From: Hyphomonas adhaerens MHS-3
GTDB taxonomy: Bacteria > Pseudomonadota > Alphaproteobacteria > Caulobacterales > Hyphomonadaceae
Direction: 5' to 3'
Length of the DNA: 64,000 nucleotides
Assembly (NCBI RefSeq): GCF_000685235.1
Contig: NZ_ARYH01000005.1
Location: 1 to 64,000, forward strand
Below are positions 9,133-17,540 of the stretch, piece after piece. The number at the start of each line of letters is the position of its first letter. Position 1 is the stretch's first letter. The notes beneath the pieces were generated by a model. That model did not search any database, was not told the DNA's origin, and worked only from the letters and a program-made list of their open reading frames with translations. A program made the translations under genes and the position numbers.

Positions 9133-9747
9133 ATGGACACCGCAACCGAAACTCATCCGCGCGAGCGAATCCTGCAGGCTTCGCTCGACCTGTTCTCACA
9201 GAACGGCTTCGCGGGCACATCCGTTCGCCAGATCGCGTTACATGTCGGCCTGAAGCCCAGCAGCCTCTACAGCCACTTCGAGGGCAAGGAGGAAATCCTG
9301 AGCGCGCTGATCGATGCCTACGGCCCGGCCAGCAATGCAAGCCGCCTCGCCGCTCAGGACTATACCACCATCGACGATCCGGCAGATTTCTGCCGCAAGT
9401 ACACCGCTGACCTTCTGGATCAATGGTGCGATCCGGACGAGCGCAAATTCATGAAACTGCTCCATTCCGAGCCCAAGCGCCTGCAGGCCCACCGGGCCCA
9501 TTTCAATCAGGCCCTGTTCGACCGGGAGATCAACGCTGTCGCTGCGCACTTCCGGCGCTTCGCAGAGGCACGCCGGTTGCACGCACCGGACCCGGTCGAA
9601 TGCGCCCGCCTGTTCATGGGCGGTCTGACCTTTGTCCGCATGCAGCACATCTTCTGGGCTGACAAACCAGCCAGCCGGGACACGCTCCGGGCGGCAATGG
9701 ACCGCGTCACCGCCAACTTCCTGGCCCTTACACTGCGGGGAGACTGA
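9133..9747 (+). CDS. TetR-family transcriptional regulator
   Basis: 204 residues. Helix-turn-helix: ERILQASLDLFSQNGFAGTSV, then LKPSSLYSHFEGKEEILSAL. The C-terminal ligand domain is not assignable to a subfamily by eye. First gene of an operon with a lactonase-like enzyme, an NTF2-like protein and an SDR; the gap to the next start is four bases. The likely operator is the palindrome at 9105-9120. Confidence 0.9.
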   Translation: MDTATETHPRERILQASLDLFSQNGFAGTSVRQIALHVGLKPSSLYSHFEGKEEILSALIDAYGPASNASRLAAQDYTTIDDPADFCRKYTADLLDQWCDPDERKFMKLLHSEPKRLQAHRAHFNQALFDREINAVAAHFRRFAEARRLHAPDPVECARLFMGGLTFVRMQHIFWADKPASRDTLRAAMDRVTANFLALTLRGD

Positions 9748-9751
9748 GGCG

Positions 9752-10513
9752 GTGACGGTCGAGCTTTACGCCTTCACCTGCGGTTTCCTGACCCTGCCCC
9801 GCACCTTCCTGATGAAGGGAGAGAAGGGCGTCATCACTGTGCCTGTGCCCTCTTACCTGATCGTGCACCCGAAAGGCCGCGTCCTGTTTGACACGGGCCT
9901 CCACGAGGACACGGTGGAAGACCCGGCCAGTTATGTCGGCGATGTGATTGCGAAGTATCACACCTTTCATTTCCACAAGGGCGAAGAGATCAGCGAAAGG
10001 TTGCGCTCCATCGGTACCGATCCGGACAGTATCAACATCGTCATCAACTCCCACCTCCACTTCGATCATTGTGGCGGCAATGCACAGCTGCCCAACGCCG
10101 ACATCCTGATCCAGACGCGGGAACTGACGCACGCCCGCACGACGGGCAGCACGAATGGTTACCTCCTCACGGATTGGGACACCGGGCAGAAAGTCCGCGC
10201 CGTGGATGGCGAGCATGATGTCTTCGACGACGGCACGGTCGTCTGCCTGCCAACCTATGGCCATACGCCGGGGCACCAGTCGCTGCGCGTGCAGACTGAA
10301 AAGGGTGGCGAGTACATTCTCTGCGGCGACGCCTGCTACCTGAAGGACTCGCTTGAGCAGATGCGCACACCGGGCATCATCGCCGACCGGGAAGCGGCCC
10401 TTGCCGTGTTCCGCCGGTTCCGCGACATGCAGGCCCGCGGCGCTCAGATCATGTTCGGCCACGATCCTGATTTCTGGAAAACCATCCCGCAGGCGCCTGT
10501 CCGCCTCGGCTAG
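9752..10513 (+). CDS. Metallo-beta-lactamase-fold hydrolase, N-acyl-homoserine-lactonase-like
   Basis: 253 residues from GTG 9752 (preceded by GGGGAGA). The metal motif HLHFDHCGG (HxHxDH), the later His in GHTPGHQ, the bridging Asp in CGDACYL and the His in FGHDPDFW make a full binuclear zinc site. The opening LYAFTCGFLTLPRTF and the length resemble AttM/AiiB-type lactonases. It would open a lactone ring, but quorum-quenching activity is not shown. An upstream ATG extends into the TetR gene and is unlikely. Confidence 0.85.
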   Translation: MTVELYAFTCGFLTLPRTFLMKGEKGVITVPVPSYLIVHPKGRVLFDTGLHEDTVEDPASYVGDVIAKYHTFHFHKGEEISERLRSIGTDPDSINIVINSHLHFDHCGGNAQLPNADILIQTRELTHARTTGSTNGYLLTDWDTGQKVRAVDGEHDVFDDGTVVCLPTYGHTPGHQSLRVQTEKGGEYILCGDACYLKDSLEQMRTPGIIADREAALAVFRRFRDMQARGAQIMFGHDPDFWKTIPQAPVRLG

Positions 10514-10558
10514 CTTCACATCATGCACACGCCCGCAGGGCATCAAGGGAGGAACACC

Positions 10559-10990
10559 ATGACAGATCTGGCAGAGCGCCGGCTGCAGACCGTACGGGAC
10601 CATATGGCGCTGGAATGCGATTGCGACTGGGATGCCGTGATCGCCACATTCGAACACCCCCGTTACGAAATGTATGGCTCCGGCACGGTGTTCGACGGCG
10701 AGGAGGAAGTACGCGGCTACTTCCACGCCTCGCGGACGCCTTTCCCTGACCAGGGCAATGAGATCATCGCGCTGGCCCATGTCGACAACACTGTCCTCGT
10801 CGAGTTCTGGCTCACCGGCACTCACAAGGGACCGCTTAACATGGGCGGTCGCACCATTGAGCCGACCGGCAAGAGCTTCCGCGTCCGTATGGCCGCGACG
10901 TTCGAATTCCCGCCGGGGGGCGACAAGATCATCTGCGAACGTCCCTATTACGACCCGACCCAGATCGCCAAGGCGTTGGATCTTGCCTGA
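10559..10990 (+). CDS. NTF2-like (SnoaL-type) protein
   Basis: 143 residues, with a near-ideal AGGGAGG ribosome site. One NTF2-like cone fold is suggested by the N-terminal helix ERRLQTVRDHMALE followed by strand-rich sequence FRVRMAATFEFPPGGDKI. Proteins of this fold serve as isomerases, cyclases, hydratases or ligand carriers. Placed between a lactonase-like enzyme and an SDR, it probably processes the same small molecule. Catalytic residues cannot be assigned. Confidence 0.8.
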   Translation: MTDLAERRLQTVRDHMALECDCDWDAVIATFEHPRYEMYGSGTVFDGEEEVRGYFHASRTPFPDQGNEIIALAHVDNTVLVEFWLTGTHKGPLNMGGRTIEPTGKSFRVRMAATFEFPPGGDKIICERPYYDPTQIAKALDLA

Positions 10991-10991
10991 C

Positions 10992-11789
10992 ATGACCGGA
11001 CGGGTGGAGGGAAAGATCGCCTGCATCACGGGCGCCGCAAACGGTATCGGCCGCTGCGTGGCGCTCACCCTGGCGAAGGAGGGCGCGACCGTCATCGCAA
11101 CGGACCTGCAGAGGGAGGCTGGCGTATCACTGGCCGCGGAGATCGAAGCCGCAGGCGGCAACGCCATGTTCATCCAGCATGATGTGACGGCAGAGGCCGA
11201 CTGGGACACCGTCATCGCAACAATCCGGGATGTGTTCGGCCGGCTGGATGTGCTGGTGAACAATGCCGGGATTGGCCTGCCCAGTAGCCCGGTGACCAGA
11301 GTCGGCCTGGACGATTGGAAACGTCTGATGGCCGTGAACGTGGACGGTCCGTTTCTTGGCGTGAAGCACGCCCTGCCCCTGATGCGGGAGCATGGCGGCG
11401 GCAGCATCATCAACGTCTCCTCCATCGCGGGGATCAAGGCCTCCGCCAATGCATCGGCCTATTGCGCCTCCAAGGGAGCGGTGCGGCTGTTCACCAAGTC
11501 TGTGGCGCTGGAATGCGCGGCGGCAAACGACGGCATCCGCGTGAACTCGGTCCATCCCGGTATCGTGGAAACGGCAATCTGGGACACGCTCATCGGCACC
11601 GCGCCCGAGGAAACAGGCAGCCGCCCGCGCGGCGCGACGCTCGCCGCCTTCACCTCGAACGCCGTCCCGCTCGGCCGGCCGGGCCTTCCCGAAGAGATCG
11701 CCGCCGGCATTCTCTGGCTGGCCAGTGACGAGAGCAGCTATGTCACCGGCACAGAGCTGGTGATCGACGGAGCCCGCTCGATCGCCTGA
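10992..11789 (+). CDS. Short-chain dehydrogenase/reductase
   Basis: 265 residues starting one base after the preceding stop. Cofactor motif TGAANGIG near residue 14, structural NNAG, catalytic Ser (NVSSIAG), and YCASK (Tyr-x3-Lys) are all present. Asp in VIATDLQ after beta-2 suggests NAD(H) preference. The C-terminal ASDESSYVTGTELVIDGA is typical of classical SDRs. It oxidises or reduces an alcohol/ketone, probably in the pathway of the neighbouring hydrolase. Last gene of the TetR operon. Confidence 0.93.
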   Translation: MTGRVEGKIACITGAANGIGRCVALTLAKEGATVIATDLQREAGVSLAAEIEAAGGNAMFIQHDVTAEADWDTVIATIRDVFGRLDVLVNNAGIGLPSSPVTRVGLDDWKRLMAVNVDGPFLGVKHALPLMREHGGGSIINVSSIAGIKASANASAYCASKGAVRLFTKSVALECAAANDGIRVNSVHPGIVETAIWDTLIGTAPEETGSRPRGATLAAFTSNAVPLGRPGLPEEIAAGILWLASDESSYVTGTELVIDGARSIA

Positions 11790-11837
11790 TTTCACGACAG
11801 GTTCGGCTGCTGCTTTGCCTGTTCTCAGGACGCACGA

Positions 11838-11872
11838 TTGACTCGTTTGCGCATTGAGAACAAAATAAGAAC
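11838..11872 (+). promoter_or_regulatory. imuA promoter with alphaproteobacterial LexA box
   Basis: A -35-like TTGACT (11838-11843), a 17-base spacer and a -10-like CAAAAT (11861-11866) are followed by the imuA ATG at 11875. The SOS box GAAC-N7-GAAC (11858-11872), which is GTTC-N7-GTTC on the other strand, covers the -10 element. LexA would block polymerase directly. Transcription predicted to begin near 11873 would make a leaderless mRNA. Confidence 0.8.
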
Positions 11873-11874
11873 AA

Positions 11875-12615
11875 ATGAACCTTGCAACCCTCAGATCAAA
11901 AGGGCTCATCCGCCCCGTCACGGCTGCTCCGGCACAGCCGGCCGCCTTTCCCTTCGGGCTGGGCGTCCATGGCGTTCATGAGGTGGCAGAAACGGCGTAT
12001 GGCCATTGGGCGGCGGTCACGGGCTTCACCCTGGCGATGACGCAGCCTTCCCGCAAGGGCGCCTGTCTGTGGGTCTGCCAGGCAAGTGCTTCCCGGGATG
12101 CCGGGCATATACCCGCCGGATCGCTGCGGCAGATGACGGGCGGACAGGCCCCTCGCCTCTGTGTCATCGCCCGCAAGTCCGCTGAGGCCCTCTGGAGCGC
12201 CGAAGAAGGCATCATGTCGGGCGCCGTCAATCATGTCGTGGTCGAGCTTGAAGAGGCGGATTTCACCGCCACGCGGCGCCTTGCGCTGGCGTCTGAAAAG
12301 CATGGTGTCCCGGTCACGCTCCTGTTGCCGCACACCTGCAGCGGGGCAACGGCCGCCAGCACCCGCTGGCGCGTCGGGACGCAAGTTTCGGCGATGAACC
12401 GTCACGACCCCCGCGCGCCCGGCCAGCCGCGCTATCGCGCCGTCCTGGAACGCTGCCGTACCGCACCTGCAGCGGTGGGGCGGGCTTTTGATCTTGAGTG
12501 GAACGATGAGACGCTATCTCTCCATATGGTTTCCGGAATGGCCGCTGGACCGGCTGCGCCGCGCCCGGCGGCGTCCTTCGTCACACGGGCCGGACAGCGC
12601 CGCAAGGCCGGCTGA
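11875..12615 (+). CDS. imuA: ImuA, RecA-like SOS mutagenesis accessory protein
   Basis: 246 residues. The first gene of the imuA-imuB-dnaE2 cassette, with LexA box immediately upstream. Visible features fit ImuA: FPFGLGVHGVHEVAE near the start, then LWVCQ, LCVIARKSAEALWSAEEGI and a basic C-terminus. ImuA is a degenerate RecA-fold protein needed for ImuB/DnaE2 translesion synthesis. The ATG lies two bases after the LexA box with no ribosome site, consistent with leaderless translation. The last ~110 bases overlap imuB in another frame. Confidence 0.85.
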   Translation: MNLATLRSKGLIRPVTAAPAQPAAFPFGLGVHGVHEVAETAYGHWAAVTGFTLAMTQPSRKGACLWVCQASASRDAGHIPAGSLRQMTGGQAPRLCVIARKSAEALWSAEEGIMSGAVNHVVVELEEADFTATRRLALASEKHGVPVTLLLPHTCSGATAASTRWRVGTQVSAMNRHDPRAPGQPRYRAVLERCRTAPAAVGRAFDLEWNDETLSLHMVSGMAAGPAAPRPAASFVTRAGQRRKAG

Positions 12616-14119
12616 GCCGCACCCCTTTGTTCTCCATGAGAAATCCACTCATGGGCTGGCCGTGGCGGCGGCGAACGCACCTGCCATGGAAGTCGGTATT
12701 CATGCCGGGCTCAGCCTGAAGGATGCCCGCGGCGCCCTGCCGGGCCTCATGACCGAACAGATCGACCGGGAGAGCGATGCAACAGCCCTGCTGGCCCTTG
12801 CCGACTGGATGGTGCGCTTCTCCCCCCTCGTGTGCACGGATGGCATCGACGGGCTGTTGCTGGAAACGACGGGCTGCGACCACCTCTTCGGCGGGGAGGC
12901 CGGCATGGCGACGGCCCTGTCGGCGCAGGTCTCGCAGGCGGGATATGGCCACCGCCTCGCCTTTGCCGGAACACCCGGCGCAGCCTGGGCTCTGGCGCGG
13001 ACCGTGGCGGAGGACGGGGCGCCGGTAATCCTGCCGCCGGGGGCCGAGCGGCAGGGTCTGGCGGCGCTGCCGGTGCGGGCGTTGCGGCTGTCGGGGCCTG
13101 TGCAGACCCTGCTGCGCCGCTTCGGCCTGACGCGGATCGGACAGCTTTACAACATTGATCGCAAAGCACTTTCCCGGCGCTTCCAGTCCCGCGAGGCGGT
13201 GGATGCGGTGATGCTGCGGCTGGATCAGGCGCTAGGGGTGCGGGCCGAGCCGTTTGCGCCGCTGCGCCCGCCGCCGGACTATGCCGCCCGCCTGCCCTGC
13301 CCGGAGCCGCTGAGCGACAGCGCCGGGATCAGCGAAGGCCTAAGCTGCCTGACCGAGGAGTTGTGCGCGCGCCTGTCGGCGCATGGCCTGGGCGCGCAAG
13401 GCTTTGTTTTTCATGTGTTTCGTTCCGATGGCGAGACGCGCAGCCTGACCGTCAACATGGCCCGGCCCGTGCGCCAACCGGCCCATATCCTGCGCCTTTT
13501 CCGGGAACGGCTGGACCGGATCGACCCCGGTTTCGGCATTGATCTCCTGCTGCTTGAGGCCGTGCGAACGGCTCCCATGGAGGCCGGAAGCCAGCCATTA
13601 TCCACTGATCTTGCCATGACCATAACGGACTTGGGGCTGCTTTCCGCGCTCGCAGACCGGATCCAGGCACGATTAGGCGAGGGCCGGGCCATGATCATCC
13701 AGCCGGAGGCCCGACACCCCCCGGACAAGGCCGAGCGGCACGTGCCCTTCACCGGCCAGCTGCCCGAGGACACCCCGCCGCCACCCGATACCCTGCCGGG
13801 TCTGCGCCCCCTCCGCATGCTGGACCGGCCGGAGCCGATCGACGCGGTCGCCGAAGTGCCGGACGGGCCGCCCCTGCGCTTCGTCTGGCGCCGGGTGGTG
13901 CGGCGCGTGGTGAAAGCCGACGGCCCGGAGCGGATCGCGCCGGAATGGTGGACCTATCTGCCCCCGGCAAATGGCGCGGCGCAGGCCATGCCCCGCGCGC
14001 GGGACTATTACCGTGTCGAGGACGAGCACGGCCACCGCTACTGGATCTTCCGTGAGGGGCTTTATGATGACGGGCGCGGCAGCCAGCCTGAATGGTTCCT
14101 GCAGGGACTGTTGGCATGA
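12506..14119 (+). CDS. imuB: ImuB, Y-family polymerase homologue of the mutagenesis complex
   Basis: 537 residues from ATG 12506 (RRYLSIWFPEWPLDRLRR). UmuC/DinB-like palm and little-finger regions are recognisable, for example VRFSPLVCTDGIDGLLLETTGCDHLFGGE. ImuB is regarded as catalytically inactive and acts as a hub binding the beta clamp, ImuA and DnaE2. The C-terminal RYWIFREGLYDDGRG is conserved in the family. The start lies about 110 bases inside imuA; the end overlaps dnaE2 by four bases. Confidence 0.93.
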   Translation: MRRYLSIWFPEWPLDRLRRARRRPSSHGPDSAARPAEPHPFVLHEKSTHGLAVAAANAPAMEVGIHAGLSLKDARGALPGLMTEQIDRESDATALLALADWMVRFSPLVCTDGIDGLLLETTGCDHLFGGEAGMATALSAQVSQAGYGHRLAFAGTPGAAWALARTVAEDGAPVILPPGAERQGLAALPVRALRLSGPVQTLLRRFGLTRIGQLYNIDRKALSRRFQSREAVDAVMLRLDQALGVRAEPFAPLRPPPDYAARLPCPEPLSDSAGISEGLSCLTEELCARLSAHGLGAQGFVFHVFRSDGETRSLTVNMARPVRQPAHILRLFRERLDRIDPGFGIDLLLLEAVRTAPMEAGSQPLSTDLAMTITDLGLLSALADRIQARLGEGRAMIIQPEARHPPDKAERHVPFTGQLPEDTPPPPDTLPGLRPLRMLDRPEPIDAVAEVPDGPPLRFVWRRVVRRVVKADGPERIAPEWWTYLPPANGAAQAMPRARDYYRVEDEHGHRYWIFREGLYDDGRGSQPEWFLQGLLA

Positions 14120-17100
14120 CCGGTTTTGCCGAACTCGCCGTGACGACGAACTTCTCCTTCCTGCGGGGGGCGAGCCATGGCGCCGAACTGGTGCAGCGGG
14201 CGGCGGAGCTGGGCCTCTCTGCCATTGGCGTCGCCGACCGCAACACGCTGGCCGGGGTCGTCCGGGCGCACACCGCGGCAAAGGAGGCTGGTCTGAAACT
14301 GCTGGTCGGGGCACGGCTGGTGCCGCTGGAGGGGCCGGAGATCCTCGCTTACCCGATGGACCGCGCCGCCTATGGCCGCCTGTCGCGCCTCCTGTCGGAT
14401 GGCAAGATGAAGCCGGACGTGCCGAAAGGCGAATGCCATTTGACGCTGGAGAGCATCCTCGCCGCCAGCGAGGGCCAGGTGCTGATCGTCATGCCGCCAG
14501 CCGTTCCGCCCACCGGGTTCGCGGACACGCTGCGCGACATCGCCGCCGCCGCGCCGGGCCGCACCTGGCTTGCCGCGCGCTACACCTATTCCGGCCGCAA
14601 CCGGGAACGCATCGCCCGGCTGGAGGAACTCGCCGCCTCTGCAGGCGTGCCGCTGGTGGCAACCAATGACGTGCTCTACCACACACCGGAACGCCGCCCC
14701 CTTCAGGATGTACTGACCTGTATCCGCGAGCACTGCACCCTTGAGACGGCGGGCTACCGTCTGGAAGCAAATGCCGAGCGGCACCTGAAAAGCCCGGCTG
14801 AAATGGCGCGCCTGTTCCAGGGCTTCGAAGAGGCGGTGGCCCAGACAGAGGCCATCGCCGCACGCTGCCAGTTCAACCTGGATGAACTGGCCTATGAATA
14901 TCCGGACGAACCGGTCCCGCATGGCGCAACGCCGCAAAGCCACCTGACGAAGCTGACATGGAGGGGCGCGGAAAACCGCTATCCGGACGGCATTCCGGAA
15001 CAGGTCTCCCGGCAGCTGAAAGAGGAACTCGCCCTGATCGAGGAGCTTTCCTACGCGCCCTATTTTCTGACCGTGCATGACATCGTCGCCTGGGCGCGCA
15101 GCAAGGGCATCCTGTGCCAGGGGCGCGGGTCTGCGGCGAACTCCGCCGTCTGCTACTGCCTCGGCATTACCAGCGTCGACCCGACCCTGACCAAGCTGTT
15201 GTTCGCCCGTTTCCTGTCACGCGAGCGCCGGGAGCCGCCGGACATCGACGTCGATTTCGAGCATGAACGCCGCGAGGAAGTCATCCAGTATGTCTACGGA
15301 CGGTATGGCCGCCATCGCGCCGCCCTGACGGCAACGGTGATTTCCTACCGGTCCCGCTCCGCCGTCCGGGAAGTCTGCAAGGTGCTTGGCCTCAGCGAGG
15401 ATATTTCAAGCGCACTGGCCAATGGCGTCTGGGGCAGCTGGAACGATGCCATGCCGGACAAGCGCATCGTCGAGGCAGGGCTGGACCCGCGCAGCCCGCT
15501 GATCCGCCGGGCCATCCTGCTGACCCGGCAGCTGATCGGATTCCCGCGTCACCTGTCCCAGCATGTCGGCGGCTTCGTGCTGACACAGGGCCCCCTCACC
15601 GAGACCGTGCCCATCGGCAATGCCGCCATGGACAAGCGCACCTTCATCGAATGGGACAAGGACGACATCAACGCGCTGGGCATCATGAAAGTGGATGTGC
15701 TGGCGCTGGGCATGCTGACCTGCATTCGCAAGGCCTTCGACATGCTGGAGAGCCACAAGGGCATCCACCACACGTTGGCCAGCATCCCGCCGGACGACCA
15801 ACCGACCTATGACATGCTGTGCCGGGCCGACAGTATCGGCGTGTTCCAGGTGGAAAGCCGCGCGCAGATGGCGATGCTGCCGCGCCTGCGCCCGCGCGTC
15901 TTCTACGATCTCGTGATTGAGGTCGCCATCGTTCGCCCCGGCCCGATCCAGGGCAATATGGTGCACCCCTATCTGCGCCGCCGGAACGGCACGGAACCCG
16001 TGCGCTTTCCCAGCCCCGCCCCGGAACATGGCCCACCGGACGAACTGGAACGGATCCTGGAGCGTACCAAAGGCGTGCCCCTGTTCCAGGAACAGGCGAT
16101 GCAGATCGCCATTGATGCCGCAAAGTTCACACCCGACGAAGCCAACGGCCTGCGGCGCGCCATGGCGACCTTCCGCCACCTCGGCACGATCCATAATTAT
16201 GAGGAGATGCTGGTCTCGCGCCTGATCGAACGGGGGTATGATCCGGTGTTTGCCCGGTCGTGCTATGAGCAGATCAAGGGCTTTGGCGAATATGGATTCC
16301 CCGAAAGCCATGCGGCCTCCTTCGCCCTGCTCGTTTACGTGTCCTCCTGGCTGAAATGTCACCATCCGGACATTTTCTGCGCCGCCATCCTGAACAGCCA
16401 GCCCATGGGGTTCTACGCCCCTGCCCAACTGGCGCGGGATGCGCAGGAGCATGGCGTCGAGATCCGCCCGGTGGATGTGAACCATTCCGACTGGGACAAT
16501 ACGCTGGAGCCGGTGGAGGGAGACTCCGGCCTGTTCGCTGTGCGCCTCGGCTTCCGGCAGGTCGATGGGCTGAAACAGGCCGACATGGAACAGCTGATGG
16601 TGCACAGGGCGGGTGGTTATGACAGCCCGGACGCCCTGACCCGCCGGGCGCGGCTGACCCGCGCCGTGCTGGAACGGCTGGCGGCGGCGGATGCCTTCCG
16701 CTCCATGGGTCTGTCACGGCGCGATGCCCTGTGGAAGATCCGCGGTGAGGCGCCGGGACACGCCCTGCCGCTGTTCGCGGCCGCCGACCTTGCCGAACAA
16801 GGCACGGAGGAGGATGTGGACCTCCCACAAGTTCCGCCTTCTGAGCATGTGTTGCAGGACTACCAGACGCATCGCCTGTCGCTGAAAGGCCACCCGATGC
16901 ACTTCCTGCGAAATGCCCATACGCGGCGCGGCATTGTCTCCACCGCTGAGGCCACCGGGCGGGGCAACGGCCAGCGGGTGGAGACGTCCGGCCTGGTGCT
17001 GGTGCGCCAGCGGCCCGGATCCGCCAGTGGGGTCGTCTTCATTACGCTGGAGGATGAGACCGGGATCGCCAATCTGGTCGTCTGGCCGCGTGTGCTGGAA

Positions 17101-17385
17101 CGGTTCCGCCCCGTCGTGATGCGCGCGCGGATCCTGCACGTGATCGGCCGGGTCCAGTCAGCCGACAATGTCACCCATATCGTGGCGGAGCGATTGATCG
17201 ACTGCACGGACGACCTGTCCCTGTTGTCGGAAGATGCCCTGCGCGATCCGCTGAACGGGGTGCTGGCCCGGCCGGACGAGGTTCGCCGGCCTGTCGCACC
17301 GCGCAAGGGCCCCGCCGGACGCCCTTCCGGGGGGCGTCATCCGCGCAATGTCAGGGTCATTCCGCCAAGCCGCGACTTTCACTAG
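14116..17385 (+). CDS. dnaE2: Error-prone DNA polymerase DnaE2 (ImuC)
   Basis: 1089 residues, the usual length. The N-terminal PHP domain (TTNFSFLRGASHGAEL) is followed by the C-family polymerase core with catalytic acidic triad region PDIDVDFEHERREEV, then helix-hairpin-helix and OB domains (VFITLEDETGIANLVVWPRV). The start ATGA overlaps the imuB stop; an in-frame ATG at 14092 would add eight residues inside imuB. It performs SOS-induced translesion synthesis with ImuA and ImuB. Confidence 0.96.
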   Translation: MTGFAELAVTTNFSFLRGASHGAELVQRAAELGLSAIGVADRNTLAGVVRAHTAAKEAGLKLLVGARLVPLEGPEILAYPMDRAAYGRLSRLLSDGKMKPDVPKGECHLTLESILAASEGQVLIVMPPAVPPTGFADTLRDIAAAAPGRTWLAARYTYSGRNRERIARLEELAASAGVPLVATNDVLYHTPERRPLQDVLTCIREHCTLETAGYRLEANAERHLKSPAEMARLFQGFEEAVAQTEAIAARCQFNLDELAYEYPDEPVPHGATPQSHLTKLTWRGAENRYPDGIPEQVSRQLKEELALIEELSYAPYFLTVHDIVAWARSKGILCQGRGSAANSAVCYCLGITSVDPTLTKLLFARFLSRERREPPDIDVDFEHERREEVIQYVYGRYGRHRAALTATVISYRSRSAVREVCKVLGLSEDISSALANGVWGSWNDAMPDKRIVEAGLDPRSPLIRRAILLTRQLIGFPRHLSQHVGGFVLTQGPLTETVPIGNAAMDKRTFIEWDKDDINALGIMKVDVLALGMLTCIRKAFDMLESHKGIHHTLASIPPDDQPTYDMLCRADSIGVFQVESRAQMAMLPRLRPRVFYDLVIEVAIVRPGPIQGNMVHPYLRRRNGTEPVRFPSPAPEHGPPDELERILERTKGVPLFQEQAMQIAIDAAKFTPDEANGLRRAMATFRHLGTIHNYEEMLVSRLIERGYDPVFARSCYEQIKGFGEYGFPESHAASFALLVYVSSWLKCHHPDIFCAAILNSQPMGFYAPAQLARDAQEHGVEIRPVDVNHSDWDNTLEPVEGDSGLFAVRLGFRQVDGLKQADMEQLMVHRAGGYDSPDALTRRARLTRAVLERLAAADAFRSMGLSRRDALWKIRGEAPGHALPLFAAADLAEQGTEEDVDLPQVPPSEHVLQDYQTHRLSLKGHPMHFLRNAHTRRGIVSTAEATGRGNGQRVETSGLVLVRQRPGSASGVVFITLEDETGIANLVVWPRVLERFRPVVMRARILHVIGRVQSADNVTHIVAERLIDCTDDLSLLSEDALRDPLNGVLARPDEVRRPVAPRKGPAGRPSGGRHPRNVRVIPPSRDFH

Positions 17386-17469
17386 CCACCCCCCCGGACC
17401 TGCTCGTTTGGGTAGCAGGTCCACTCATCCGTGCGGCCTAGAACAGGTGCGACATTTCGAAACGGTTTT

Positions 17470-17484
17470 TGCGAATAATTCTCA
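17470..17484 (+). promoter_or_regulatory. Candidate Fur box upstream of TonB receptor
   Basis: TGCGAAT-A-ATTCTCA matches the 7-1-7 Fur pattern TGATAAT-N-ATTATCA at 11 of 14 arm positions, 56 bases before the receptor ATG. It is weaker than the box at 23095. Confidence 0.5.
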
Positions 17485-17540
17485 TTTACATAACTGGGTG
17501 AGATCGATATTGCGAATGAGTTGCAAAATCGGAGACGGGT

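Noticed and set aside
9728..11449. 573-codon open frame on the minus strand
   Set aside because: Antisense to the lactonase-like, NTF2-like and SDR genes, whose motifs are unmistakable. A by-product of high G+C third positions.
15406..16605. 399-codon open frame on the minus strand inside dnaE2
   Set aside because: Shadow of a conserved polymerase gene.
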